From: an uncultured Dialister sp.
Lineage (GTDB): Bacteria > Bacillota > Negativicutes > Veillonellales > Dialisteraceae
Assembly: GCA_934193095.1 (NCBI GenBank)
Contig: CAKPUX010000006.1
Coordinates: 1 to 55,177 of the forward strand
Direction: 5' to 3'
Length of the DNA stretch: 55,177 nucleotides
Positions 7,018-15,905 of this stretch are shown one piece after another. Position 1 is the first letter of the stretch, and each line of letters starts with the position of its first letter. The translations under genes were made by a program, and so were the position numbers. Under the pieces are notes generated by a model. That model saw only the letters and a list, made by a program, of their open reading frames with translations, had not been told where the DNA came from and made no database searches.

Positions 7018-9581
7018 ATGAGAAAGAATCGTTACCCCAAACTCGCGGGGGTAAACAATCATTATAAGAAAAGAGCCATACTGACCGCACTCCTTTTAAG
7101 TGCGCTTTTTTGTTTGGAAAATGAAATAAGCGCTACAACTTACGAAAATGATAAAATTATGATTAATGGAGCATTATATCAAAAACTACAGGATATGAAG
7201 ATACTCTTGTAGAAGACTCAAACGATTTGATACTAAAAGGGCAAAAAGTAACAGTTAAAAATAACATAGCTCCATAAAAAGGAGACCAAAAAATAATATA
7301 CATACCTTCTAAGTGGATAGGAAACATTGAGATATGGAACCACTATTCACCTGATGACGGTTGTTCTGATTGGGAATCAAAAATAGGATCTTTATCTGCA
7401 AATTCAACAGAAACAGAAATAGAAACATTTAACAAAAATACCGGATATTTTGTTCAGAAAAATATCGATGGAAGTATAACATTATATTATTCAAAAGGAG
7501 GAAAAGAAATAACCGAAAGAGATTTAGGAAGCGAAAGCCAAGAAAGATGGGATGAAAACACAGACAGATGTACGGTAACTATAACAACAACCCTTAGCGG
7601 AGGAACATATAATCAAGCAGAAAAAAAGGTAACATTAACCAATCTTAGTGATGCAGCCATCACTGTCATGGAAAACAGCTCCCTCACCGGCAAAGCGGGC
7701 GTACAAACAACCAAAGCCATCAACGTCAATACCAATTCCACGCTCACTGCAGCAGGGACAATCAATGCTTAAAGCATTACTGCAGATGCATCTAATATTA
7801 CCGGAGCCAGCATTACAAGCAACCAAGAATTAATTGCTACCAATGGTTCTACCGTCAGTGCAACAGACACAATTACAACAGAAACATTAGCCGTAAAAAG
7901 CAATAGTAAAAATTCAAGCCCAAAACTTAACAACGAATCTAATATTCATAGATGAAAATAGTATATTAGATATATCAAAAGGAACACTAATGATTATAAG
8001 AGAAGACGGGGAATGGAGCTCACCAATGCAAGTAACCGGTAAAATCAAAGCTAAATTTCTGTAAGTAAAGAATGAGAACGGATTTCTCAACAGCATCGGA
8101 TCAGATACCCATATTACAGGTGACTTGACCCTTAAACGGAAAAGCCCAGACAGTTTCTTCCGGGGTTGCAAACACAGATGTCATCAATAAAGTACAAATG
8201 ACCACTGCGTTAAATAATGCCAAGCCTAAGCTAGGAAAAAAATACAGCGCAAGATACGGAATCAACCTAAATACAAATAATGCCGTAGGACTTGGCAATG
8301 CTGCTGCGTATACAACTGCCGACAAAAAAAGAATTTCTCTGTTCGGAGCAGCCAAAACATACTTAAAAGGAGTCAATACAGGCAAAATCTCAGCAACATC
8401 CAAAGACCTCATTAATGGTCCTCAGCTTTATTCTGTACAACAAAGCATTGCCGGATTTGCTTGACCGCATCCAAACAAACAAAAACCAGCTGGAAAGTTT
8501 GAAATCCTCCATCAATGCGAAAAAACAGAATTATCCGGCATTCAAAAGAATCTGAATACCATCAAGGGGACAAAACTTAGTCAGGATATGAGCAACCTCA
8601 CAACTGACGGAGAAGCCGTTATCAAGAGCCAAGTCAAAAAAGCCATTCAAAAATTCCAAAAGGATATGGATGTATCCACGGTTCAGACCAATACACAAGA
8701 AGCCAAAGTCTCTGGTGCTATGAAAGCTAAGCCTACCGAAAGCTACGAACCATCCATCATGCTGGCAGATGCACCGATAGAAGCCACGAACGAACCAGTT
8801 AACGCCGTGTCTGCTATTTCAACGGAAGATGTAGCCGCCAAAGCAGACCTTTCCCAAACAAAGGTAAACCTCGAAAAGAAAGCGACCTTAAACACTATGA
8901 ATGTTTCTGCATATACAAAACAATTATCCAAAGGTCTGGTTACCGGGGAAAGCGCCTACCATGCCCTTCAGAAAGTCAAGGAATACCGCATCATGCAAGC
9001 TAAGGGAAAATTACCTTAACCGTAGGAGTAAATGGCGCAGAAACGAAAATAGACGCATCCAAGAAGAATTGGACAGGTATATATTAGTGGACGAAAAAGA
9101 AGCTGGCTCTATGGCAAACGTAGGATACGTGAACCAGACGCTTTCGATGGAAAGCTCCTATGACAAACTGAACCTCATGAAAAAGGACCTGGAAAAAGAT
9201 ACCAATAAAGGCATCACCAAAGCCGCTGCCCTGGCAGCATTGAAACCCATTGGCCATGATGAAGAAGACAAGGTATCCTTTGCCATCGGATATGGACATT
9301 ACAAAGATGGAAATGAAGCAGCCATCGGTACGTTCTTTAGACCAAGCCAGAATATCTTAATCCACTTAGACGTTACGGCCGGTGCAGGTAAACCAGGCAT
9401 GAACACAGGGGTAAGCTTTAAAGTAGGGAAAGGAAGCAGCTATGCATCTATGATCCGTGAACAACTCGCAGAAGAAAATGCAGCTATGAGAAATCAGGCC
9501 GAAAAACAGGCTGAAAGAATTAAGATACAGAAAGAAAAAATCGAATATCTGGAACTCGTGCTGCAAAGCATCCGGTTCTAA
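7018..9581 (+). pseudogene. Decayed YadA-type trimeric autotransporter adhesin
   Basis: Fragments in all three frames read in order as one adhesin of about 850 residues. There is an extended signal peptide (ending FCLENEISA), then a repetitive Ser/Thr/Asn-rich passenger (for example TNLSDAAITVMENSSLTG). Next come a neck-like NGPQLYSVQQSIAGF near 8415-8460, a coiled-coil stalk, and a C-terminal YadA anchor (KDLEKDTNKGITKAAALAAL to VSFKVGKGSS, about 9190-9435). A further 45-residue heptad helix follows the anchor. At least eight stops or frameshifts interrupt it (for example stops at 7210, 7276 and 7771), so no full product is made. An intact copy would be a surface adhesin and needs an outer membrane, a key clue to a diderm host. 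Confidence 0.85.
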
Positions 9582-9590
9582 TTCCATCAG

Positions 9591-9621
9591 AAAGGAGCCG
9601 TCATCTGGCTGCTCCTTTTTT
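9591..9621 (+). terminator. Intrinsic terminator of the adhesin remnant
   Basis: AAAGGAGC and GCTCCTTTTTT flank a 12-base loop directly after the stop at 9581. Confidence 0.75.
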
Positions 9622-9639
9622 GTGCAATCAATGCCATTA

Positions 9640-9716
9640 ATTTGCCGTAAATTATCGTAAATTACAGTAAATTACCGTAGAATATCGTAATTTATCGTAA
9701 AGTAATGTAAATTACG
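9640..9716. repeat. Tandem 10-bp repeat array, consensus ATTANCGTAA
   Basis: About seven to eight consecutive decamers carry GTAA at the same phase (9647, 9657, 9667, 9677, 9687, 9697 and 9707), with variable bases mainly at positions 1-6. The 10-base period matches one DNA helical turn, so the sites face one side of the helix. It lies in a gene-free interval between a terminator and the next small gene. Confidence 0.8.
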
Positions 9717-9774
9717 GCATTTGAAATAAGAGAAGAATCTCAAAGAGAGAAAAAAGAAAATTTTCTCATTTTTC

Positions 9775-9789
9775 TGCAACACTGTTGCA
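9775..9789. promoter_or_regulatory. Palindromic operator-like site
   Basis: TGCAACACTGTTGCA is a perfect 7+1+7 palindrome in the region upstream of the small frameshifted gene at 9886. Its size and symmetry fit a dimeric HTH repressor site; no cognate regulator is identified. Confidence 0.4.
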
Positions 9790-9885
9790 AAACACTTTCG
9801 GTTAAAGGAAAAGCGCAAAGAGGCTTTTCTTAAAAGAAAAGCTCGCAAAAGCGATTATTTCAAAGTCAGAAAGAAAGGAGACCCT

Positions 9886-10102
9886 ATGAAACAACTTGAA
9901 ATTCTGGTACTCCCACCAGGAATGAACGAGGAGGACATGTGCATCATGAAGTTTGAAAAAGAAAGGGAATTTATTGAAATGCCCCCATACCATTACAGAA
10001 GAAAGGCTGCAAATGCATCTTTTTGAAGCCAAATGGGGCTACTTTGGTGGGTGGTATCGCATAAATGGCGGAAGAGAGATGATGGGAAACGCAGAAATGT
10101 GA
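9886..10102 (+). pseudogene. Small unknown gene with one frameshift in a C5 run
   Basis: ATG 9886 has an excellent ribosome binding site (GAAAGGAG). The first frame gives MKQLEILVLPPGMNEEDMC and continues to a TGA at 10024-10026 (46 residues). Dropping one C from the CCCCC run near 9980-9984 restores a 71-residue product ending EAKWGYFGGWYRINGGREMM and stopping at 10102, just before a terminator. The aromatic-rich, apparently complete end supports the restored frame. Function unknown; the shift may be real decay or a sequencing error. Confidence 0.55.
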
Positions 10103-10118
10103 GCTTGAAAAAGTAACG

Positions 10119-10150
10119 AAAGGGAAGCAGCAAAAGCTACTTCCCTTTAA
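10119..10150 (+). terminator. Intrinsic terminator after the small gene
   Basis: AAAGGGAAG-CAGC and GCTA-CTTCCCTTT form a hairpin with an AAAA loop and one mismatch; the T run after it is weak. Confidence 0.6.
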
Positions 10151-10164
10151 TTTATCTAAAAAGT

Positions 10165-10200
10165 CGGGGATCGGCTTTTCATCAATGAAAAGCGTGTCCC
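10165..10200 (+). promoter_or_regulatory. Leader hairpin upstream of the HExxH gene
   Basis: GGGA...GCTTTTCAT and ATGAAAAGC...TCCC form a two-part stem with a very tight loop, 30 bases before the AAAAGGAGG ribosome binding site of the gene at 10231. It could be a processing or attenuation structure. Confidence 0.4.
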
Positions 10201-10230
10201 GTTGTCTTTATTTTAAAAGGAGGTGAAACC

Positions 10231-10875
10231 ATGAACAAAAAAGCAATCATTTCCATCATGACAGCACTCACTCTGTCAGGATATACAGGATATATATCTC
10301 CCGGAAGCACCCACACCATTGTGGATAATCATCCAGAAATGGAAAAACAGGGAAAAGAAGTGATGGAACAGGTGGAAAGCTACATGAAAGACAAATACCA
10401 AGTGTCATTAAACGAAGAGATGACCATTGTCAACACATATGACTACGGGAAAGATGTAGAAACATACAAGCTAAAAAAGACGCAGCCTATGCAGTCAAAT
10501 ACTCTGCCGCTGTTTCTGTTCCGGATAGGAATCTCATCATTTTCAACATGCAAATCGTAACACCTGAAAGCCTATCGATTCGTTCTGACCCATGAACTGG
10601 TCCATAAGTACCAGGCCATCAAGGCAAAAGAAGAACAGACGACCATGAACAAAAATGTGGGTCTGGCAGAAGGAATGGCCGACATCATTGCACAAGACTT
10701 GACGAGCATCTGTTTGGAATCCAAGGACAAAGACATCTCAAGAAATGAGCTGGCAACACCCGAAGACTTCAAAAAAGCAGTCAAAACCTATGGCGAAACC
10801 AAAGTCTATGAACAAGCAACGTATGAAGCAAAGATGTACAAGAAAAAACATCCCAAAAGCTTATATGAAGAATAA
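10231..10875 (+). pseudogene. Decayed exported HExxH metallopeptidase-like gene
   Basis: The start is strong (AAAAGGAGGTG before ATG 10231) and the N-terminus is signal-like (MNKKAIISIMTALTLSGYTG). The first frame ends at 10560. In other frames the sequence continues with FRLVLTHELVHKYQ-like coding around 10575-10615, containing the zinc motif HELVH, then EGMADIIAQD downstream, where a Glu could be the third zinc ligand, and ends KKKHPKSLYEE at 10875. At least two frameshifts separate these parts. The reconstructed product of about 210 residues resembles a small secreted zinc peptidase; its family is not identified. The terminator at 10874 follows directly. Confidence 0.6.
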
Positions 10876-10905
10876 AAAAGAACCGGATATATCCGATTCT
10901 TTTTT
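10874..10905. terminator. Intrinsic terminator between converging pseudogenes
   Basis: AAAAAAGAACCGGAT and ATCCGATTCTTTTTT with a two-base loop and one mismatch; T runs on both strands. Confidence 0.8.
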
Positions 10906-10941
10906 GAAAAGCTTCTTTTGCTGCAAAAGCAAAGAAAACAC

Positions 10942-11812
10942 CTAATAACGGAAACGTCCATCATATAAACCGCTGCTGTACCCTGCCTGATGCCCATCAG
11001 AATAAGCCTTTTTAACTGACGCATCCATCTCTCGATGGAGCAGATTCATCTGCTTTTGACGATTGACCTCGTTGATATAGAGCTGACAGGCACCAGCGAA
11101 CGAATCCGCTTGGAAACCAGACAAATAGGAAATCAGGCGGGAACAAGCATGGACATTCTGAAAATCAGGAGAAAGGAAATTAATGGGAGCAAGACGCTCA
11201 AAAAAAGCAGTGCGAAGCGACCTGATTTCCTGCGCCATCGAGGAAGAGAGACTCAAAAGCTTCATTACGAATGATCTCAGGATTCACATGGTCCTTTTTG
11301 AACAAGTCACGAGTTGCCTCGACATGGGAAAGAGCCTCTGTCACTTTCTTATAGTCGGCTGAATGGGAATGGGAGCGAAGGAAGAGCCAACCCAAAAGAA
11401 CAAAAAGAGAAAGAGCGGCTTGAATGATTCCGCGCATCAGAAAAATAGAGCCATAAGAAGCAAATTCGAAATAAACAATGGAATCATAAAGGAAGTAAAG
11501 GGAACCAAGAATGATGCCCCAATTCAGATAGAAAAAATACTTAGGTCGATTCGCAATCAATTGAGATTTAAAACGAGAAAGATTTGCAATCTGGGCATCC
11601 AGTTCATCAAACGTAGGATACTCTTCTATGCACTTGACGTACTCGTTATTGAATTTATGAAATGAAGCCGTCTCCAGCTGATTCTCTGAAGCAAAAAAAT
11701 CATGCAGAACCCTCAAAGCTTGAATCAGCTCTTCCCGGGAACGAGGCGGCTCACCATGAGCAGGGCAGGCGTAAGAGCCCAGAAAATTGGACGGCAAGGA
11801 TGAATAAGCCAA
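10942..11812 (-). pseudogene. Frameshifted membrane protein of unknown function
   Basis: The first part (11812 to about 11200) starts at a TTG with AAAGGAG nine bases before it. It has a soluble N-terminal helical region with CPAHG, then two adjacent transmembrane helices (YFFYLNWGIILGSLYFLYDS and IIQAALSLFVLLGWLFL). It then runs out of frame near 11240, and the second part (from 11265 down to 10942) continues as SSSMAQEIRSLRTAFFERL to SSGLYDGRFRY. The join near FESL/SSSM suggests one small indel. The intact protein would be about 280 residues. No family was recognised. Confidence 0.55.
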
Positions 11813-11996
11813 AAATACACACTCCTTTCAGAAAAATAATCGTCTTTTTCTTATTATAACGATGAAATTATAACGATGAAAGAAGAAAACAGGCAATAGA
11901 AAGAAAAAGAAAAAAAGAAAGAAATTAAAGCAAATTTCTGAGAGGTAGAGTAAAATAGGAAATAGAAATAGAAAAACAAAAGTAAAGGAGAGAAAT

Positions 11997-12888
11997 ATGA
12001 CAGAAAAGAATTTTGATACTATGAACAAGAATAACTTACCGCGTAAGGCTCATCGACTTAAAGGAGGAACTGGGATATGATGTTCCCATCATGAGTGGGA
12101 TTGCAGGAATCGATCAGCTGACTTATAAAGAATATGAAGAAGGAATCATGGATAGAAGCAGCCTGCCCGTCTTTAAGCGATTAAGCTATTTAACCGGCCT
12201 TTCCATGGACTATCTACTGGGAATCACAGATATCCCGGATGCCTATAAACCGGGCGATGGCTACATGGACTTTGATATCTCAGACAGGGTAAGGGGCTGT
12301 CAGACTGAATTATGCCATGTCAATCAAGAAAGCCGCTACCTTGATCAATATGGAAGAAGTGCCATTCCGCTACCGGGAAGTCAAATCATACAACCAGTCA
12401 TTTTCTCCCATGGAGCTTGTAAAGCTGGCAAGAATCTACGAAACATCCGTAGACTATCTGGCACGCATCACAGATGATGACAGACCCAATATGAAAGAAC
12501 ACTGCTGCACAAAGCTCCTCACAGAAGAACAAATAGAGAAAGTGAAAGAACGAATCATCAAGCTCTGTCCTACGCCGGTACCAAGAACCCCCATTGAAAA
12601 AAATACGCCAACCGGGTGATTGAACTTCGAGAAGAAAATGGAGCAAGCAGGGAAGATATTGCAAGACTTCTGGGAATTGTCCCCAGTGAATATAAAGAAA
12701 TGGAAGAAGCCCCCACACTGATGAAGGCAAGAGAACTGAAGCTTCTTGCAGATCTCTACAACGTATCCCTTGACTACCTCATGGGACGAACCGACATCCG
12801 AAACTACATTACGAAGAAAAATGGAGATACGGTCAGGAAAAGAACCGGAAACCAAGAAAATAAAAACAAAACGAACAAACTTATGTAA
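11997..12888 (+). pseudogene. Decayed protein with three consecutive XRE-like HTH units
   Basis: ATG 11997 has AAAGGAG upstream. After a frameshift near 12065 the first unit reads SYLTGLSMDYLLGITDIP. A second shift in a GGGG run near 12293 leads to unit two, ending LARIYETSVDYLARITDD, and a third shift in an A7 run near 12600 leads to unit three, ending LLADLYNVSLDYLMGRTD. Each unit keeps the C-terminal half of the Cro/C1-type HTH, whose hallmark is a V-S-x-D-Y-L-x-G-x-T-D pattern. Three such domains in one chain would be unusual for a phage-like regulator. Intact length about 290 residues. Confidence 0.65.
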
Positions 12889-12911
12889 ATGCAAAGAAAG
12901 GAGAAACCCCA

Positions 12912-13448
12912 ATGATTGGAGATATTTTATTTGGCGCTTTTATGGGAGCCTTGATGTTCCTGCCCATCATGTTCATGATTTTTTACTGGGGCGGGCTTGC
13001 CGTAATGAACTTTATTGGCGCACATGCCATTTTCTTCACCGTATGCATTCTGCTCTGGCTGACCAAAATCGCTATTAAGAAAAAAAGCAAGGATAAAAAA
13101 GTCGCTGAAGAACGAAAAGTTCGAGAAGAAAAACACATCACGCCGCATTACACAGCACCCACTGTCACCCGGACAATTGATGTGACTCCGCCTCCCATCA
13201 AACCGATGACAGAGCATCCTCGTCTTGCCCCTAAAGAACCAAGGAAAGATCCTCCCTATGTTCCCCGGAAAGTAGCTACGATTGCTCCGATTCGGGCAAA
13301 AAACCGTCCAAGAACAACCATTCACGTCGCACCTTCTCCTAAAGAGAAGAGCAAAGCTACCCAAAAAGAGACCATGGGACAGGCCATTTTGGATAACAAA
13401 CAGCAAAGCGTAGACTTCAAAGCTGAAAAATTTTATTATCCACAATAA
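12912..13448 (+). CDS. Membrane protein with a proline-rich tail, unknown function
   Basis: A 178-residue intact protein. Two hydrophobic helices fill residues 5-55 (GALMFLPIMFMIFYWGGLAV and AIFFTVCILLWLTKIAI). They are followed by a Lys-rich linker, a long Pro/Lys/Arg-rich segment (TPPPIKP, KEPRKDPPYVPRK) and an acidic-aromatic end FKAEKFYYPQ. Such tails often sit in the cytoplasm or periplasm as tethers; no family is recognised. AAAGGAG precedes ATG 12912. It lies 23 bases after the triple-HTH remnant and may have shared its transcript. Terminator at 13453. Confidence 0.65.
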   Translation: MIGDILFGAFMGALMFLPIMFMIFYWGGLAVMNFIGAHAIFFTVCILLWLTKIAIKKKSKDKKVAEERKVREEKHITPHYTAPTVTRTIDVTPPPIKPMTEHPRLAPKEPRKDPPYVPRKVATIAPIRAKNRPRTTIHVAPSPKEKSKATQKETMGQAILDNKQQSVDFKAEKFYYPQ

Positions 13449-13452
13449 ATTT

Positions 13453-13498
13453 AAAAAACCTGCCAAAGACTTGAGAAAGTCATCGACAGGTTCTTTTT
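13453..13498. terminator. Bidirectional terminator between converging genes
   Basis: AAAAAACCTG..GACTT / AAGTC..CAGGTTCTTTTT with a GAGA loop. Its right edge overlaps the TAA of the minus-strand gene at 13497. Confidence 0.8.
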
Positions 13499-13754
13499 AT
13501 TTCATGCATAAACGAAAGGTTTGCTGCGCGACTTCATAAAAGCGAGGGAAGCCTTTCATACAAAGAGCGCCCAGCGCTTCGATGAGCGCGGCCAGCCAGA
13601 AAACTGCAAAAAAGAAGAAGTGCTTATCCATAAACATCATAAACACAAGGAATACCGCCAACCGAATACCGGCTTCCACCGTATTCCCGGATAAAATGCG
13701 ATGGACGGAAAGGAAACCCAAAAAGATGGCAAGCCATACATACAGTCGTTTCAT
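13497..13754 (-). CDS. Small membrane protein of unknown function
   Basis: An 85-residue, very hydrophobic protein with two to three membrane segments (LYVWLAIFLGFLSVHRI, GIRLAVFLVFMMFMDKHFFF, AVFWLAALIEALGALC). The ATG at 13754 overlaps the last codon of the upstream PH-domain remnant (TTATGA), with AAGGGGG as ribosome binding site, so the two were translationally coupled and probably act together in the membrane. No family recognised. Confidence 0.6.
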   Translation of the reverse strand: MKRLYVWLAIFLGFLSVHRILSGNTVEAGIRLAVFLVFMMFMDKHFFFFAVFWLAALIEALGALCMKGFPRFYEVAQQTFRLCMK

Positions 13755-14303
13755 AAGGAACCCCCTTCAATCCAAAGCTGCAGGGAATCTCGATGAGATT
13801 TGGGATTCCGAACATATCTATAGGTAAAGGAATGACCATCTCTCGAATAGAAGGTCAGATCTCCATAATGGAGAATACTACCAAAAAATCACTGCTTGCA
13901 GGAAACCAGAGCCAGATTGTCGCGTTCCATTTTCTCTTTGTCAGGAGAACTGCTCTGGACTGGAAAGAACGTTGCCGGATATGAGACAAAAATCTCGAAA
14001 GTATTTAATAATACGTCAAATGGGAAGAAAAACAAGGAGGAGGATGCCAAAGAAAGGAATATACAAGGAAGCAAGAAAAATCAGAGAAAGACTTACCCAC
14101 AAGGAAAATCCAAGTTCCAGCGGTTCATACAGGCAAATTCCCATAAAGAAAATAATCAGACCACCCACAAAGGTGGACATATGCCCCTGGGGAGCGCTTA
14201 AATCCGTGGAAAGTAGAGAAATTCCTAGCAAAACCGAGGAAAATGGATGCAAAGATATCTGCTGCTGCTCACGATTAGAAGTCAGTAAACGCCACAGCTG
14301 CAT
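13751..14303 (-). pseudogene. Decayed bacterial PH-domain (bPH, DUF304-like) membrane protein
   Basis: Minus-strand fragments join as one protein of about 180 residues: a soluble lead, then three hydrophobic helices (FVGGLIIFFMGICLY, LGFSLWVSLSLIFLASLY, IPFFGILLLVF). A C-terminal domain follows whose segment GSILHYGDLTFYSRDG matches the G-x-L-x-Y-G-D strand of bacterial PH domains. A frameshift lies near 14020-14070 and a TGA at about 13889. The end overlaps the start of the small membrane protein at 13754. The upstream limit is uncertain because it adjoins the PRTase remnant without a clear ribosome binding site. Confidence 0.5.
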
Positions 14304-14323
14304 AGAAGGAGGAACGGTATCCC

Positions 14324-15429
14324 CTAAACTATAGACAAAATCATCAAAAGACGCGAAATGAAAATCAACAAAAAAGCAGAACGGGTCTGCGAAAAAGAAA
14401 TTGCATGAAAAGCTAAATCTGCTGAATATTCCAAAAGGGAAAGGTTCTTACTGACAAAATAAATAAAAGGTTCATAAACCTGCATTCTGCACTTGGCAAG
14501 AAGCCCCAAGAAAAGCCAGTCCTGCTCATGGCCTAAATGCTTGGCCAAAATCATGGGAAAATCAGAAATAGAAAAGCGCTGCTGTAATTTGGTATAAACA
14601 TCTGCATTAGAAACAACCACGCAAAAAGGAATTTTCTTAGTTCGACGCAAATGGAAAAAAGAAACAGTTGGCGGAGTATCCCAGGAACTATCCCATTCCG
14701 TAAAATCAAAAAGAAAAGCAGGACGGACATTACTAAATAAATCATTTGTATGAAGCCGACTGCCAACAGCAAAACAAGCCACATGACTAGCATATGGAGC
14801 TAATTTTTCAGAACAACCAAAGAAAGAATTGCCGGAAATGGTTAAATCATCCAGCAATAGAACATTTCTACCTTGAATCAGTTCAGGATGTTTCACTTGC
14901 ACCGATTCTATTGTATCCGATAAATATTGAGGACCTTTTACCGTATGCTGCGAAACAATAGACTTTGTACGTACCAGACAAGAAGAAACATCAACCAAAT
15001 GAAGACTTTCTCCTGTAAGTTCCATAACACGGGAAATCAACCGATACACGGAAGACTGTCCAGCTTTTCAACCTTAGAAGGAGGAACTGTAGCCAAAGCA
15101 ACACTAGGCATCAATTCCTGACACAAAAAATAAGCCACTAAATCAACAATTGTACGGTAATTTTTCTCAAATGAATAGACGAACTCCGAGAAACGCAAAT
15201 CATGAAACCCGTTATTGAAAGGGATATACTCACACAGATAAAAACATTGAGCAGTGGCATCCTTCACATGCCGGAAAAAGACCGAACGCTCCTAGGCAGG
15301 GAATTCAGCCATATAATCATCATATTGCTTCAAAATCCTAGAATAATCTTTCCATGGAATAGACCCACCCCTTTTTATAGAAGTAGGAACGGGACAAAAC
15401 AATTGCGTATATTTTCCAAAATACTTCAT
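14324..15429 (-). pseudogene. Decayed paralogue of the PRTase gene at 52600
   Basis: Fragments from ATG 15429 (GGGGGA ribosome binding site) align in order with the intact protein at 52600: TQLFCPVPTS against KQLFCSIPTS, FYLCEYIP against FYLCNYIP, LATVPPSKVEK against VAVPPSKVQK, SSCLV in both, and HPELIQGRNVLLLDDLTISG against NPELIQGKDVLLIDDILTSG. The last is the PRPP-binding loop of phosphoribosyltransferases. A stop at 15292, a further in-frame break and a frameshift near 15050 disrupt it, and the C-terminal half diverges. No dprA-like partner follows; the next minus-strand gene encodes a PH-domain membrane protein. Confidence 0.75.
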
Positions 15430-15716
15430 TGATACATTCCCCCAAAACATATAAACTCCGAAAAGCTTTTCTGATAATACTCCGAAAAGCCTCTCATGAA
15501 AAGACAGAAGATATGTTATACTTGAAACTGAGAATGCAAAAGGAATTTTGAGACAAAGAATTTTTTGAAGGGAAAACGCATAAAAGCATGATGATAGCAA
15601 CAAAAAAACAAATTAGCCCCAATAACTCTCAATAAGAGAGGAAAAAGAGAAAGTAATAATATTATTGATATTGATTTTGTCATAAAGCATCGAGCATTAT
15701 CTGCTTATAAAACTTT
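15430..15716. other. AT-rich boundary between accessory island and core
   Basis: No convincing gene. It holds the direct repeats at 15455-15490 and the 5' flank of the PRTase remnant. From about 15770 onward base composition changes to the GC-richer pattern of the core genes. Confidence 0.5.
15455..15490 (-). repeat. Two direct repeats upstream of the PRTase remnant
   Basis: ACTCCGAAAAGC occurs at 15455-15466 and 15479-15490, 24 bases apart, within 60 bases upstream of the remnant's start. Identical 12-mers at about two helical turns could be regulator half-sites. Confidence 0.4.
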
Positions 15717-15746
15717 TGTCAAAAACTCCTCGAAATATATTATAAT
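15717..15746 (+). promoter_or_regulatory. Promoter of recJ
   Basis: TTGTCA at 15717-15722 and TATAAT at 15741-15746 with 18 bases between, about 160 bases before the recJ start. Confidence 0.6.
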
Positions 15747-15773
15747 TGTTGCAAATTACATCTTTTACGGAAC

Positions 15774-15889
15774 GATGGATGGATGATCGAGGACATATCA
15801 CAGACATGATAGCAAAACTGCTGAGCAGAAGGACGCGGCCGGTATTCTGAAAGACCAGAAAGCCGCGTACATCAAAGCTTCCATCCATC
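15774..15889 (+). promoter_or_regulatory. Structured 5' leader of recJ
   Basis: GATGGATGGA (15774-15783) pairs exactly with TCCATCCATC (15880-15889), enclosing a second stem ACGCGGC / GCCGCGT (about 15833-15869). The closed 116-base element sits between the promoter and the recJ start. No T run follows, and no known riboswitch class was recognised. Confidence 0.45.
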
Positions 15890-15905
15890 TCCAGAAATCG
15901 AGGGC

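Larger units (their letters stand above)
9582..9885. other. Gene-free interval with repeats
   Basis: Contains the adhesin terminator, the phased GTAA decamer array (9640-9716), a purine-rich stretch and the 9775 palindrome. No open reading frame with a ribosome binding site was found here. Confidence 0.6.

Noticed and set aside
9640..9716. CRISPR array
   Set aside because: The unit is 10 bases without separate spacers and there are no cas genes.
1..15650. Alternative genetic code explaining stops in the island
   Set aside because: All three stops and frameshifts are involved, and intact neighbours use the standard code.
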